Assembly: GCA_910575245.1 (NCBI GenBank)
Contig: CAJTEN010000021.1
Location: forward strand, 1-64,000
Origin: Clostridia bacterium
GTDB taxonomy: Bacteria; Bacillota; Clostridia; Lachnospirales; Lachnospiraceae
Direction of reading: 5' to 3'
DNA: 64,000 nucleotides
The notes under the pieces were generated by a model, which was not told the origin of the DNA, did not search any database, and was given only the letters and a program-made list of their open reading frames with translations. The position numbers and the translations under genes were made by a program. How positions within the stretch are numbered: position 1 is the stretch's first letter; each line of letters starts with the position of its first letter. Positions 24,892 to 34,582 of the stretch are shown here, in pieces.

Positions 24892-24930
24892 GGGCAGGAT
24901 TGTTGTAAGTATTTTGCAGGATGGTTCCCA

Positions 24931-25005
24931 GGAATCTGCCCCTCGGCGAAGGCGGCCTGGAATGGGCAGATTCCGTAACAGGGAAGCCGCAGGCTGAACT
25001 GTTAC
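24931..25005. repeat. REP-like hairpin repeat, copy 2
   Basis: ggaatctgccc pairs with gggcagattcc, and gtaacag (24975-24981) pairs with ctgttac (24999-25005) around gccgcaggc. It lies downstream of the EAL/HDOD gene and upstream of the SAH hydrolase gene. Confidence 0.75.
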
Positions 25006-25103
25006 AATGAGCCTGCTGATATCTCCATAAAGTGATGACAGGACAGACGACCATCACTATAATAAAAATTCGGCTGATTAATATTAAGGAGGAAACTATT
25101 AAA

Positions 25104-26351
25104 ATGAGTAGCGAAATCAGAGACATTAATCTTGCCGAATCCGGCGAGAGAAAAATCGAGTGGGTGAAAAGGAATTGTGACCTGCTGCGCACATTGGAGA
25201 AGGAGTTCTCCGAGAGCAAGCCCTTTGCGGGCAAGAAGGTGACACTGTCCGTGCATCTGGAGGCGAAAACGGCTTATCTGTGCCTGGTGCTGGCAGCGGG
25301 CGGAGCCAAGATGTATGTGACGGGTTCCAACCCTTTATCTACACAGGATGATGTGGCAGCAGCGCTGGTGAAGGCAGGGCTGGAGGTACATGCATGGTAC
25401 GGAGCTACGCCGGAAGAGTATGAGACACATATTCGTCATGTGCTGGAGGCAGAGCCGAATATCATCATTGATGACGGCGGCGATCTGGTTACAATGGTAC
25501 ACAAGGAAATGCCCCAGCTGATTCCGAATATTATCGGCGGCTGTGAGGAGACTACGACAGGTATTATCCGTCTGGAAGCCATGAATAAGGCGGGCGAGCT
25601 GAAGTTCCCCATGGTACGTGTCAACAATGCGGCATGCAAGCATTTCTTTGATAACAGATACGGTACGGGTCAGTCCGTATGGGACGGCATCAACAGGACG
25701 ACGAACCTGATTGTGGCGGGCAAAATCGTGGTGGTAGCAGGCTACGGCTGGTGCGGTAAAGGTACTGCCATGAGAGCTAAAGGCCTGGGGGCAAGAGTTA
25801 TCGTTACAGAGATAGACCCGATTAAGGCGATTGAGGCAGTGATGGACGGATTCGACGTAATGCCTATGAAAGAAGCGGCTAAGGTGGGAGACTTCTTTAT
25901 TACCGTGACAGGCTGTGACGGCGTTATCGATAAAGAAGATTTCGCAGAGATGAAAGAGGGCGCTATTCTCTGCAATGCGGGACATTTCGACTGCGAGATT
26001 GACATGGCGTGGCTGAAAGCCAACGCGGTAGAGACGAAGGAACAGCGTAAGAATATCATGGGCTATAAACTGCCCACGGGCCAGTGGATTTTCGTATTGG
26101 CAGAGGGGCGTCTTGTGAATCTGGCTGCAGGTGACGGACATCCGGCAGAGATCATGGATATGAGTTTTGCGATTCAGGCGCTTTCCGCGAAGTATCTGGT
26201 GGAGCACGGCAGTGAACTGCAGGAGAAGCTGATCGATGTACCGGAGGAAGTAGATAAGGATGTGGCGAAGCGTAAGCTTGCATTTCTTGGTAAGGAAATC
26301 GATGTGCTGACACCGGAGCAGGAGAAATATTTGAATAGTTACACGGTTTAG
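25104..26351 (+). CDS. ahcY: S-adenosylhomocysteine hydrolase
   Basis: A 415-residue adenosylhomocysteinase, splitting S-adenosylhomocysteine into adenosine and homocysteine in the methyl cycle, using tightly bound NAD. Visible are SVHLEAKTAYL near the N-terminus, the substrate region EETTTGIIRLEAM, the NAD-binding loop VAGYGWCGKGTAMRAKG, and the C-terminal AEGRLVNLAAGDGHP. The start is set by aaggagg before ATG 25104. The shorter length (about 415 residues rather than 430-490) is usual in bacterial and archaeal forms. A terminator follows. Confidence 0.95.
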   Translation: MSSEIRDINLAESGERKIEWVKRNCDLLRTLEKEFSESKPFAGKKVTLSVHLEAKTAYLCLVLAAGGAKMYVTGSNPLSTQDDVAAALVKAGLEVHAWYGATPEEYETHIRHVLEAEPNIIIDDGGDLVTMVHKEMPQLIPNIIGGCEETTTGIIRLEAMNKAGELKFPMVRVNNAACKHFFDNRYGTGQSVWDGINRTTNLIVAGKIVVVAGYGWCGKGTAMRAKGLGARVIVTEIDPIKAIEAVMDGFDVMPMKEAAKVGDFFITVTGCDGVIDKEDFAEMKEGAILCNAGHFDCEIDMAWLKANAVETKEQRKNIMGYKLPTGQWIFVLAEGRLVNLAAGDGHPAEIMDMSFAIQALSAKYLVEHGSELQEKLIDVPEEVDKDVAKRKLAFLGKEIDVLTPEQEKYLNSYTV

Positions 26352-26368
26352 CATTGCATTTATGTTTG

Positions 26369-26397
26369 TCGGCGGTTTCCAATAACCGCCGATTTTA
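26369..26397 (+). terminator. Rho-independent terminator after ahcY
   Basis: A 9-bp stem (tcggcggtt with aaccgccga) with a 6-nt loop, followed by ttttagta. Confidence 0.85.
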
Positions 26398-26491
26398 GTA
26401 TTTATACAGTCTGTATGCAATATTGGTGTAATATCGTATCAAGTGCGCGATTTTAACCGGAATAGGATAGTAAGAGGACAGGAGCAATTTA

Positions 26492-28264
26492 ATGGAAACG
26501 CAAAATAATGTAAAATCATACAAATCAGGTGAACTGATCAGGCGGTTTCTGCCTTATTATAAGAAATACTGGAAAATTGTCGTAATCGATCTGCTTTGTG
26601 CAGGGCTGACAACGATCTGTGAACTTGTATTGCCGATGATCATCCGGTTTATCACGAATACCGGAATGAGCGATCTGGCATCTCTTACCATAGCAATTAT
26701 TCTGAGGCTGGGGGTGTTATATCTGTGTCTGCGGATCGTGGATACGATGGCGAACTTCTATATGGCCTACACAGGACATGTTATGGGTACGCGCATTGAG
26801 ACGGATATGCGGCGGGATGCTTACGCACACCTGCAGAAGTTGTCGAATACATACTATAACAATACGAAGGTCGGACAGATCATGGGACGTATTACCAATG
26901 ACTTGTTTGACGTGACGGAATTCTCCCATCATTGTCCGGAGGAGTTTTTTATTGCAGGGATCAAGGCAGTTATTTCCTTTATTATACTGGCGCGTATCAG
27001 TCTTGGCCTGACGCTGGTCCTGTTTGCGGTAATTCCGGTTATGGTTGTGACCTGTATTACAATCAACCTGCGTATGAGGGATGCATTCCGTAAGCAGCGT
27101 GTGCAGATCGGTGAATTGAATGCCCGCATTGAAGACAGCCTTCTGGGACAGAAGGTGGTGAAGGCCTTTACCAACGAAGAGAAGGAAAAAGAGAAGTTCG
27201 AGGAAGATAACATTAATTTCTTCCGTATTAAGAAGGAAACCTATAAATTTATGGCGGCTTTCCAGACAACTACCAGAGCCTTTGATGGTCTGATGTATCT
27301 GGTGCTTCTGGTTGCGGGCGGTATCTTTATGGTCAGGGGGCATATTGTGCCTGGAGATCTGGTGGCCTATGTCATGTATGTAACTACGCTGATTGCCACG
27401 ATTCGCAGGATTATCGAGTTCGCGGAGCAGTTTCAGCGCGGTATGACGGGAATCGAGCGTTTCGTACAGATCATGGACAGTGATATTGAGATCTTTGACG
27501 AACCGGGAGCGGTGCCGTGTGTGAACCCGCAGGGGAATATTTCCTTCCATGATGTGAGCTTTGAATATCCGGATGACCATAATGTAGTATTCAGAGGATT
27601 GAATCTGGATATTCATGCAGGTGAGAAGATTGCCATCGTGGGTCCCTCGGGAGGCGGCAAGACAACACTGTGCAACCTGATTCCCCGTTTCTATGATATC
27701 AACGGAGGAGAAATCCTGTTGGATGGGAAGAATATACACGGGTATACAATCAAAAGTTTAAGACAGAATATCGGTATGGTGCAGCAGGATGTCTATCTGT
27801 TCTCGGGTACGGTGTATGAGAACATTGCCTACGGCAAAGAACATGCAACGAAGGAAGAAGTGACAGAGGCGGCGAAACGGGCAGGTGCACATGAATTTAT
27901 CTGCAGCCTGAAAGACGGTTATGATACTTATGTGGGAGAGCGGGGCGTGAAATTGTCCGGCGGCCAGAAGCAGAGGATCAGTATTGCCAGAGTGTTCCTG
28001 AAGAACCCGCCCATATTGATTATGGATGAGGCTACTTCGGCGTTGGATAATGAAAGCGAATTTCAGGTGGCGAGATCCTTAGAGGCGCTGGCTAAGGGGA
28101 GAACTACAATCACGATTGCGCACAGGCTGTCGAGTATTCGTAATTCTGACAGGATTCTGGTGTTGACCGAGGAAGGAATCGTGGAGGAAGGCACACACGA
28201 AAGTCTGCTTGAGCTGGGCGGAATCTATCATCATTTCTATGTTACGGCGAATGAATTGAAGTAG
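26492..28264 (+). CDS. ABC exporter, fused membrane and ATPase domains
   Basis: A 590-residue type IV ABC half-exporter (MdlB/LmrA-like). Six membrane segments lie within about residues 20-310; the nucleotide-binding domain follows with Walker A GPSGGGKTT, Q-loop NIGMVQQDVYLFSG, signature LSGGQKQR, Walker B ILIMDEATSALD and H-loop IAHRL. Half-exporters work as dimers; no partner lies next to it, so a homodimer is likely. The substrate is not predictable. RBS aggag before ATG 26492. The response-regulator gene begins 33 bp downstream, so they may be co-transcribed. Confidence 0.92.
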   Translation: METQNNVKSYKSGELIRRFLPYYKKYWKIVVIDLLCAGLTTICELVLPMIIRFITNTGMSDLASLTIAIILRLGVLYLCLRIVDTMANFYMAYTGHVMGTRIETDMRRDAYAHLQKLSNTYYNNTKVGQIMGRITNDLFDVTEFSHHCPEEFFIAGIKAVISFIILARISLGLTLVLFAVIPVMVVTCITINLRMRDAFRKQRVQIGELNARIEDSLLGQKVVKAFTNEEKEKEKFEEDNINFFRIKKETYKFMAAFQTTTRAFDGLMYLVLLVAGGIFMVRGHIVPGDLVAYVMYVTTLIATIRRIIEFAEQFQRGMTGIERFVQIMDSDIEIFDEPGAVPCVNPQGNISFHDVSFEYPDDHNVVFRGLNLDIHAGEKIAIVGPSGGGKTTLCNLIPRFYDINGGEILLDGKNIHGYTIKSLRQNIGMVQQDVYLFSGTVYENIAYGKEHATKEEVTEAAKRAGAHEFICSLKDGYDTYVGERGVKLSGGQKQRISIARVFLKNPPILIMDEATSALDNESEFQVARSLEALAKGRTTITIAHRLSSIRNSDRILVLTEEGIVEEGTHESLLELGGIYHHFYVTANELK

Positions 28265-28297
28265 GATCATGAGTGACACGATACAGGGTAAGACGAT

Positions 28298-29005
28298 ATG
28301 GACGGAAAACAATTAATACTGATCATCGAAGATGATAAATCTTTGGCGGCCGGCCTGTGCCGTGCCTTGCAGAGTGAGGAAATCGAGGCGGTAAGCTGCG
28401 GTACATTAAAAGCCGCGGCAAACTTGCTCTACAGACAACAGGAGTCGGGCAGAAGCTTTGCGCTGGCGCTTTTGGATGTGAACCTGCCGGACGGCAGCGG
28501 GTTTGATTTTCTGAAGGAGATAAAGAAGAAATACGGCGTGGCTGTTATCATGCTGACCGCAAACGATATGGAGATCGATATCGTGACGGGTCTGGAACTG
28601 GGTGCCGATGACTATATTACCAAGCCGTTCAGCCTGGCGGTACTGCGGGCCCGCGTGGCGACACAGCTGCGCCGCGTGCGGGAACAGGACGGGGCAGCAG
28701 GGCGGCCAGGGCAGGATCAGGTTATCGTGATCGATGATTATCGGTTCGACTTTGTCCGGATGGAATATTATCATGGAGAGGAACAGGTGGAACTGAGTAA
28801 GACAGAACAGAAGCTGCTTCGTATTTTAGTGGAAAACCGGGGGATTTCGCTGAGGAGGGAGGTACTCTTGGACCGTATCTGGTCTTCGGAGGCGGAGTTT
28901 GTGGATGAGAATGCGTTGTCCGTCACGGTGAAACGACTGCGGGATAAGCTGGGAGCGCAGAAAAGAATCAAGACGGTCTATGGAATCGGATACCGGTTTG
29001 AGTAA
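28298..29005 (+). CDS. OmpR-family response regulator
   Basis: A 235-residue response regulator. The receiver domain (about 5-120) has the acidic pair EDD, the phosphoacceptor Asp in LALLDVNLPDGSG, and the conserved Lys in YITKPF. The C-terminal winged-helix domain (about 140-233) ends with the typical KTVYGIGYRFE. It is followed three bases later by a kinase gene and then by an ABC ATPase/permease pair, the classical Bce/Vra arrangement, so its probable target is the promoter region of 30146-33540. Confidence 0.93.
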   Translation: MDGKQLILIIEDDKSLAAGLCRALQSEEIEAVSCGTLKAAANLLYRQQESGRSFALALLDVNLPDGSGFDFLKEIKKKYGVAVIMLTANDMEIDIVTGLELGADDYITKPFSLAVLRARVATQLRRVREQDGAAGRPGQDQVIVIDDYRFDFVRMEYYHGEEQVELSKTEQKLLRILVENRGISLRREVLLDRIWSSEAEFVDENALSVTVKRLRDKLGAQKRIKTVYGIGYRFE

Positions 29006-29008
29006 AGA

Positions 29009-29950
29009 GTGGAAGAGAGTGATATATTGGGTGACAGGAAGGCGATGATCATATTCATAACAGGGGGACTGTGCCTGATCTGTGCGGTCATACTTGTTGT
29101 TTATCATCATTTCAGGACAAGACGTATCCTTTATCGGATGCAGCATATGCTGGATGCCGCTATGGAGGGAAACTTTCAGGAGAGTATCTTTGATGAGTCT
29201 CTGTATTCCGCCATGGAAAGCAGACTGGCAAAGTATCTTGGAGCCTCGGAAGTGTCAGCCAGGAAGACGGCAGAGGAGAAGGACCGGATTAAGACGATGA
29301 TAGCGGACATCTCCCATCAGACGAAAACGCCGCTCGCCAATATTCTCCTTTATACGGAACTTCTGCAGGAACGGGAACAGACTGTGGAGAGCAGGGAGAA
29401 TCTGGAGCTTCTTGGGAATCAGGCACAGAAGCTGCAGTTTCTGATTGATTCTCTGGTCAGGCTGTCAAGACTGGAGACGGGTATTCTTGTGCTGCAGCCG
29501 ACGAAGACGGCAGTTTTCCGGCTGCTGGATGAGGCGGAGAGACAGTTCGGCAGCCAGGCGAGGGAAAAGGGGCTGTATTTGCATGTTTTTGCTGAAGAAG
29601 CGAGAGATATCTTCGCCAGCTTTGACAGGAAATGGACATCGGAAGCGCTTGGCAATATCATAGATAATGCCATTAAATATACGGAACAGGGTGGTATCAC
29701 GGTGAAAGCTAAGCCATATCAGCTCTTTGTCTGTATCGAGGTATCAGATACCGGACGGGGCATTGCGGAAGAAGAGCAGGCGAAGATATTCGGGCGGTTC
29801 TACCGGTCGCCGGAAGTTGCAGATCAGGCCGGAGTGGGAATCGGGCTTTATCTTGCCAGAGAGATTCTTAAGCAGGAATCAGGTTATATCAAAGTGTCAT
29901 CCAAAGAGGGCAAAGGGACGGTTTTCTCAATGTACCTGCCGGTTGACTGA
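29009..29950 (+). CDS. Sensor histidine kinase
   Basis: A 313-residue histidine kinase with one clear membrane segment (about residues 14-34) and almost no extracellular domain. A short linker leads to the phosphorylation site MIADISHQTKTPLANI (the His), the N-box NIIDNAIKYT, G1 box SDTGRGIAEEE and G2 box GVGIGLYLAREI. Such small-sensor kinases usually take their signal from a companion ABC transporter, which fits the neighbouring ATPase and permease. The start is uncertain: GTG 29009, TTG 29027 and ATG 29045 are all in frame; ggaagagag favours TTG 29027. Confidence 0.9.
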   Translation: MEESDILGDRKAMIIFITGGLCLICAVILVVYHHFRTRRILYRMQHMLDAAMEGNFQESIFDESLYSAMESRLAKYLGASEVSARKTAEEKDRIKTMIADISHQTKTPLANILLYTELLQEREQTVESRENLELLGNQAQKLQFLIDSLVRLSRLETGILVLQPTKTAVFRLLDEAERQFGSQAREKGLYLHVFAEEARDIFASFDRKWTSEALGNIIDNAIKYTEQGGITVKAKPYQLFVCIEVSDTGRGIAEEEQAKIFGRFYRSPEVADQAGVGIGLYLAREILKQESGYIKVSSKEGKGTVFSMYLPVD

Positions 29951-30145
29951 AATCTTTCAAAACCGTTAGATTTCATTTTCTGACAGAAAGAAAACAGAAA
30001 GAATTGTATGCGATAATCTGTATTGTGAACGGAAGTATTCACGGTGCAGATTTTTGTTTTCTCAGCCGGAGACTTTCGGTAGTCTGTTGACAGGTATGTT
30101 AACGGGAAACACAGAAAAATCATCAGATTGGAGGAAAAGGATTAC

Positions 30146-30808
30146 ATGACTATATTATCGACAAAAAATTTGAGAAAAATATACGGCACAGGAGAAAGTG
30201 AAGTACACGCGCTGGACGGTGTTGATATTCAGGTGGAGAAGGGGGAGTTCGTGGCCGTGGTAGGGACGTCGGGCAGCGGCAAGAGTACGCTGCTTCATAT
30301 GCTGGGCGGGCTGGACCGCCCTACCTCAGGGACGGTCACCGTTGACGGCAAGGATATTTTTATGTTGAAAGATGAAGAATTGACGATCTTCAGGCGCAGG
30401 AAGATCGGGTTTGTGTTTCAGAATTATAATCTGGTACCTGTCCTCAATGTATATGAGAATATTTTGCTTCCGGTGCAGCTGGACGGCGACGAGCCGGATG
30501 AAAAATATATTACTTCCATTATCGATATGCTGGGGCTGCCTTCGAAGCTTCAGAGTCTGCCGAACAATCTGTCCGGCGGCCAGCAGCAGAGAGTAGCCAT
30601 AGCCCGTGCCCTGGCAGCGAAACCGGCAATCATACTGGCAGATGAGCCTACCGGAAATCTGGATTCCAAAACCAGCCAGGATGTGCTCAGCCTTTTGAAA
30701 GTCAGCAGTCAGAAATTTGCGCAGACGATCGTCATGATTACTCACAATGAAGAGATTGCGCAGCTTGCAGACCGGATCGTCCGTATTGAGGACGGTAAGA
30801 TTGTGTAA
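30146..30808 (+). CDS. ABC transporter ATP-binding protein (Bce/MacB type)
   Basis: A 220-residue ATPase: Walker [11 protein letters not shown]-loop [14 protein letters not shown], signature LSGGQQQR, Walker [13 protein letters not shown] and H-loop MITHNEEIA. It is the intact paralogue of the truncated ATPase at 105-494. ATG 30146 has ggagg upstream at the right distance. It energises the permease encoded next, probably for peptide-antibiotic resistance or envelope lipid handling, under control of the upstream two-component system. Confidence 0.95.
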   Translation: MTILSTKNLRKIYGTGESEVHALDGVDIQVEKGEFVAVVGTSGSGKSTLLHMLGGLDRPTSGTVTVDGKDIFMLKDEELTIFRRRKIGFVFQNYNLVPVLNVYENILLPVQLDGDEPDEKYITSIIDMLGLPSKLQSLPNNLSGGQQQRVAIARALAAKPAIILADEPTGNLDSKTSQDVLSLLKVSSQKFAQTIVMITHNEEIAQLADRIVRIEDGKIV

Positions 30809-30882
30809 CAGTTTAGTCCAGGACTCGGGAACTGCCCATTAATAACTTGATTAAAGAAATGACAGAAAGGTATGAAAAGTAT

Positions 30883-33540
30883 ATGAGAGTAGCAAACAGG
30901 AAATGTATCCGCAGACTCAGCATGGCACATATGAAGTCTGCAAAAAACAGGAATATGGTCACAATACTGGCGATCGTGCTGACCAGTGTGTTATTTACGG
31001 CTCTTTTTACGGCGGGAGCATCCATGGTGGAGGGCTACCAACAGGCCAATTTCCGGCAGGTGGGCAGCTGCAACCACGGGTCTTTTAAAGGGCTGACGAA
31101 AGAACAGTATGACGAGCTCAAAGACGATCCGCTGATCAGAGAGAGGGGAGACAGGGTATTCGTAGGTATGCCTGATAAAGATCCTTTCCGCAAAAGTCAT
31201 GTGGAGGTAAACTATTGTGATGCGAATACGGCGGAGTGGATGTTCTGCAGGCCGGTGGAAGGACGTTTGCCTGCGGAAGGCACGAATGAGGCGGCAACGG
31301 ATACGACGGTGCTTGAGCTTCTCGGTGTGGAGCCGGTGATTGGCAATGAGTTTACGATGACCTTTAACGTGGACGGAACGGAGACAACGGAGACTTTTAC
31401 GCTATGTGGGTATTGGGAGTATGACGAGGTGACGGTTGCAAACCATGTATTGATTCCCGAAAGCCGGGCGGAGGAAATCTTTGACAGACTGGGAACGGAA
31501 GGCAAGGACGGACTAACCGGTTTCCGTATTATGGATGTCATGTTTCGAAATGCCTCCCATATTGAAGAAAATATCCAGGAGATTGTGGAAAGACATGGTT
31601 TTCAGAATGAACATCCGGGGGAGGAAAATTATATCAGTACGGGTGTCAACTGGGGATATGCCGCGGCACAGATGGATCAGAATATAGATCTTTCTGCTGT
31701 ACTTGCACTTGTGGCGGCAGTTGTTCTCATCGTCTTCACGGGTTATCTGATTATCAATAATATTTTCCGGATCGCAGTGGCCAATGACGTGCGTTTCTAC
31801 GGACTTTTGAAAACCATCGGAACAACAGGGAGACAGATTAAGAGGATCATTCTTCTGCAGGCAGGGATGCTTTCTCTGGTGGGTATTCCGATCGGAATCG
31901 GGGTGGGCTATTTTCTTGGACTCATGATTACGTGGGTTGTAGTGCCGAATATGGATTTTATGGACCGTGTCAGTTCCATGAATCCGCTGATTTTTGTGGG
32001 GGCTGCTTTTTTTGCCTTGGTTACGGTATTTCTGTCCTGCGGCAAACCGCGCCGGATGGCGGCAAAGGTATCTCCGATCGAGGCGCTGCGGTATACGGAA
32101 GGCTATCAGGGCAGGAAGAAGGTTCGGAAAGCCAGGGCCGGAGCTTCTATCCCGAAGATGGCGTGGGCCAATCTGGGCAGAAGCAAGAGTAAGACGGTGA
32201 TCAGTGTGATCTCCATGTCGTTGGCGATTGTAATTCTGGATATGACTTATGTGTTTACCGGCGGATTTGATATGGATAAATATCTGCGTGATATGACACA
32301 GGACTTCATACTGGCGGATGCATCTTATTTTCAGGTGGCATCGCATACATGGGGACATAAGGACGGCGGAAAAGATGCCATTCTCGGAGAAGAAGCTATT
32401 ACAGGCGTTAAGCAGCAGGGCGGCGTTACCGGCGGAAGAGTCTACGGGACGGTTTCGAGTATAGAAGAACTGGTATCGGAAGAATGGGCGATGAAAAAAT
32501 TTACCATGTATAACAGTGAAGAAATGGCAGATTACTACGTGAATACCATGTTGGAGCAGGTGGGAGACAAGAGGGCAGATGCGGCGCGCCTGTACGGTAT
32601 GGAAGACTTCGTGCTGGATAAACTGACAGTGATAGAAGGCGATATCAGTAAACTGAAAGAAGACGGTAATTATGTCGCCGCAGTGTATGAGACGGATGAT
32701 TATAATAATCTGTATACTGACTGGCATTGGGCGAAAGTGGGGGATAAGGTTACTCTGCGGTATGTTGACCAGTATGAGTATTATAATCCCAAGACGGGAG
32801 AAGTCTATCCGGAAGATGTGGATCTGGACACTGTTCCTCTATGGGCTAAGAGAGCCAGGGAGTATCGGGAAGAAGAGTACGAAGTGGCAGCGGCAGTGGT
32901 GGTGCCGAATAAACTGACTTATCGTAATTTCGGGGACGATGATTTCGTAATGGGAGCGGAAACCTTCAAGAGAAGCACCGGCACCGACGCGGTCATGTAT
33001 TATGCGTTTGACTGCGAAGAGGACGGAAGGCAGGCCATGGAGCAGTATATGCAGGAGTACACACAAGGGCAAGGTTCTGCATATGATTATGAAAGCAAGC
33101 AGACAGCGGCAGAGGAGTTTTATGATTTTAAGAATATGTTTCTGTACGTGGGAATTGCGGTAAGCTTTGTCATCGGATTAATCGGCGTCCTGAATTTCTT
33201 TAACGCGATCCTGACCGGTATTCTGGCCAGAAAGAAGGAATTTGCGGTGCTGCAGTCCATCGGCATGACCGGGAAACAGCTGAATACCATGCTGATTGTG
33301 GAAGGGATCCTTTTTGCAGGCAGTGCGGTGGCAGTCACGCTGGTCCTGGTAATACTCATGGGGCCGGGGATTGGTAAAACGCTTGAAAGCATGTTCTGGT
33401 TCTTCAGTTACCGCATCAATATCCTGCCGATTCTTGCAGTGGCGCCTTTCTTCCTGCTGACCGGGGTGATGATACCGCTGATCTCCTACCGGTATGTGGC
33501 TAAGCGGTCGGTGGTGGAACGGCTCAGGGAAGCAGAATAG
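30883..33540 (+). CDS. FtsX-like ABC transporter permease (Bce/Vra type)
   Basis: An 885-residue permease, paralogous to the one at 487-3060 with the same order of parts: an N-terminal helix (about 25-45), a large external domain, three helices (about 270-400), a second external domain, and a C-terminal three-helix block with LQSIGMTGKQLNTML. The start is placed at ATG 30883 by comparison with the paralogue's N-terminus; an in-frame ATG at 30859 is an alternative because the RBS (gaaagg) is weak. It forms a transporter with the ATPase at 30146. Confidence 0.9.
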   Translation: MRVANRKCIRRLSMAHMKSAKNRNMVTILAIVLTSVLFTALFTAGASMVEGYQQANFRQVGSCNHGSFKGLTKEQYDELKDDPLIRERGDRVFVGMPDKDPFRKSHVEVNYCDANTAEWMFCRPVEGRLPAEGTNEAATDTTVLELLGVEPVIGNEFTMTFNVDGTETTETFTLCGYWEYDEVTVANHVLIPESRAEEIFDRLGTEGKDGLTGFRIMDVMFRNASHIEENIQEIVERHGFQNEHPGEENYISTGVNWGYAAAQMDQNIDLSAVLALVAAVVLIVFTGYLIINNIFRIAVANDVRFYGLLKTIGTTGRQIKRIILLQAGMLSLVGIPIGIGVGYFLGLMITWVVVPNMDFMDRVSSMNPLIFVGAAFFALVTVFLSCGKPRRMAAKVSPIEALRYTEGYQGRKKVRKARAGASIPKMAWANLGRSKSKTVISVISMSLAIVILDMTYVFTGGFDMDKYLRDMTQDFILADASYFQVASHTWGHKDGGKDAILGEEAITGVKQQGGVTGGRVYGTVSSIEELVSEEWAMKKFTMYNSEEMADYYVNTMLEQVGDKRADAARLYGMEDFVLDKLTVIEGDISKLKEDGNYVAAVYETDDYNNLYTDWHWAKVGDKVTLRYVDQYEYYNPKTGEVYPEDVDLDTVPLWAKRAREYREEEYEVAAAVVVPNKLTYRNFGDDDFVMGAETFKRSTGTDAVMYYAFDCEEDGRQAMEQYMQEYTQGQGSAYDYESKQTAAEEFYDFKNMFLYVGIAVSFVIGLIGVLNFFNAILTGILARKKEFAVLQSIGMTGKQLNTMLIVEGILFAGSAVAVTLVLVILMGPGIGKTLESMFWFFSYRINILPILAVAPFFLLTGVMIPLISYRYVAKRSVVERLREAE

Positions 33541-33859
33541 ACTGGGAGAGCTGATTTTGTAGGCATTTTTAACAAAAAGAAAGCGTCTATTTGTCAGAAA
33601 TATGCTGAAAATATAATTAATTTTCAGAAAATACTTACATGTGGAACAAATATGTGCTATCATAATATATATTAAGGAAATTATCGGCGTAAATGTGTGG
33701 ATATAGAAGTATTGTCCGACGCATTTCCATTTTACTGGGAGGTATGTTCCATAAGGCGCATTTTGTTTTTTCACAGGGAAATAAGTCCTATGAGACGCAT
33801 TCTTGCTCTTTCATGAGTACATCCCATGAAATGTTTTTGTACAGAAACATGGAGGGATT
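33541..33859. other. 319-bp region upstream of CarD-like gene
   Basis: AT-rich. A hairpin ctgaaaat/attttcag lies at 33605-33627 and may end the permease transcript. A second small dyad (atgttt with aaacat) lies at 33831-33850, just before the RBS of the CarD-like gene. No gene is visible. Confidence 0.45.
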
Positions 33860-34375
33860 ATGTTTGAGAAAAATCAATTGATCATGTGCGGCGGACATGG
33901 TGTCTGCCGCGTCGTTAATGTCACAGGGAACCCCATCGACAGATTTGATAAAACACGTAAATTTTATGTACTGGAGCCGGTCTTCGAGAAGGCCAGCACC
34001 GTATATATGCCGGTGGACAACGATAAGGTTGTCATGCGCAGGATTATGAACAAGGGCGAAGCGGAAGAGCTGATCGACAATATCTCGGAGATTGAGACGG
34101 TCTGGATCAAAGAGGAGAAGACCAGGGAGCAGATGTATAAGGATGCGATCCGCACCTACGACTGCCAGAGTCTCGTACAGATCATAAAGACGCTCTACCT
34201 GCGGAAACAGAGCCGTATTAAGGAAGGGAAGAAGGTGCTGTCCTCTGACGAGCAGTATCTGCATAAGGCGGAGACGCTGCTCTACAGCGAGATGTCATTG
34301 GCATTGGATATTCCGAAGGAGGAAGTACAGGGGTATATCTCCGATGCGGTCAGGAAGAAGAAAAGTCTGGTGTAG
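33860..34375 (+). CDS. CarD-family transcriptional regulator
   Basis: A 171-residue protein with the CarD/CdnL/TRCF N-terminal RNA-polymerase-binding domain: CGGHGVCRVVNV near residues 10-21, then FYVLEPVF and TVYMPVDN. The helical C-terminal part (about 75-170) fits the DNA-contacting domain of CarD proteins, which stabilise open promoter complexes. The RBS ggaggg precedes ATG 33860. It is monocistronic with its own terminator downstream. Confidence 0.9.
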   Translation: MFEKNQLIMCGGHGVCRVVNVTGNPIDRFDKTRKFYVLEPVFEKASTVYMPVDNDKVVMRRIMNKGEAEELIDNISEIETVWIKEEKTREQMYKDAIRTYDCQSLVQIIKTLYLRKQSRIKEGKKVLSSDEQYLHKAETLLYSEMSLALDIPKEEVQGYISDAVRKKKSLV

Positions 34376-34460
34376 CGCTGTGCTGTTTATTCAGGACAGC
34401 ATCCTGGACAGAGCCAGGATATGCAAGGATAAAAGAAAAGAATAAGCTTTGTTCAGGGAA

Positions 34461-34486
34461 GTCAGGCCGTTTGGCCTGACTTTTTT
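34461..34486 (+). terminator. Rho-independent terminator after CarD-like gene
   Basis: An 8-bp stem (gtcaggcc with ggcctgac), a tetranucleotide loop and six Ts. Confidence 0.92.
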
Positions 34487-34582
34487 GGCCCGGAGGTTAT
34501 GTAATTTACCACTTGCTTTTTTAATGGGGAAAATGTATTCTAGTGAGTAAAGCGATTTTCAAGGATATAATGAGGGATTTCA

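Noticed and set aside
25000-25103. SAH or SAM riboswitch before ahcY
   Set aside because: I looked for the conserved cores and saw only the REP-like hairpin repeat; no known riboswitch pattern could be matched by eye.
25335-26420. 361-codon minus-strand frame opposite ahcY
   Set aside because: The + strand encodes a complete S-adenosylhomocysteine hydrolase; the reverse frame has no family features.
31513-32727. 404-codon minus-strand frame inside the second permease
   Set aside because: Antisense shadow; His/Arg-rich, no motif, no RBS; the + strand gene is well supported.
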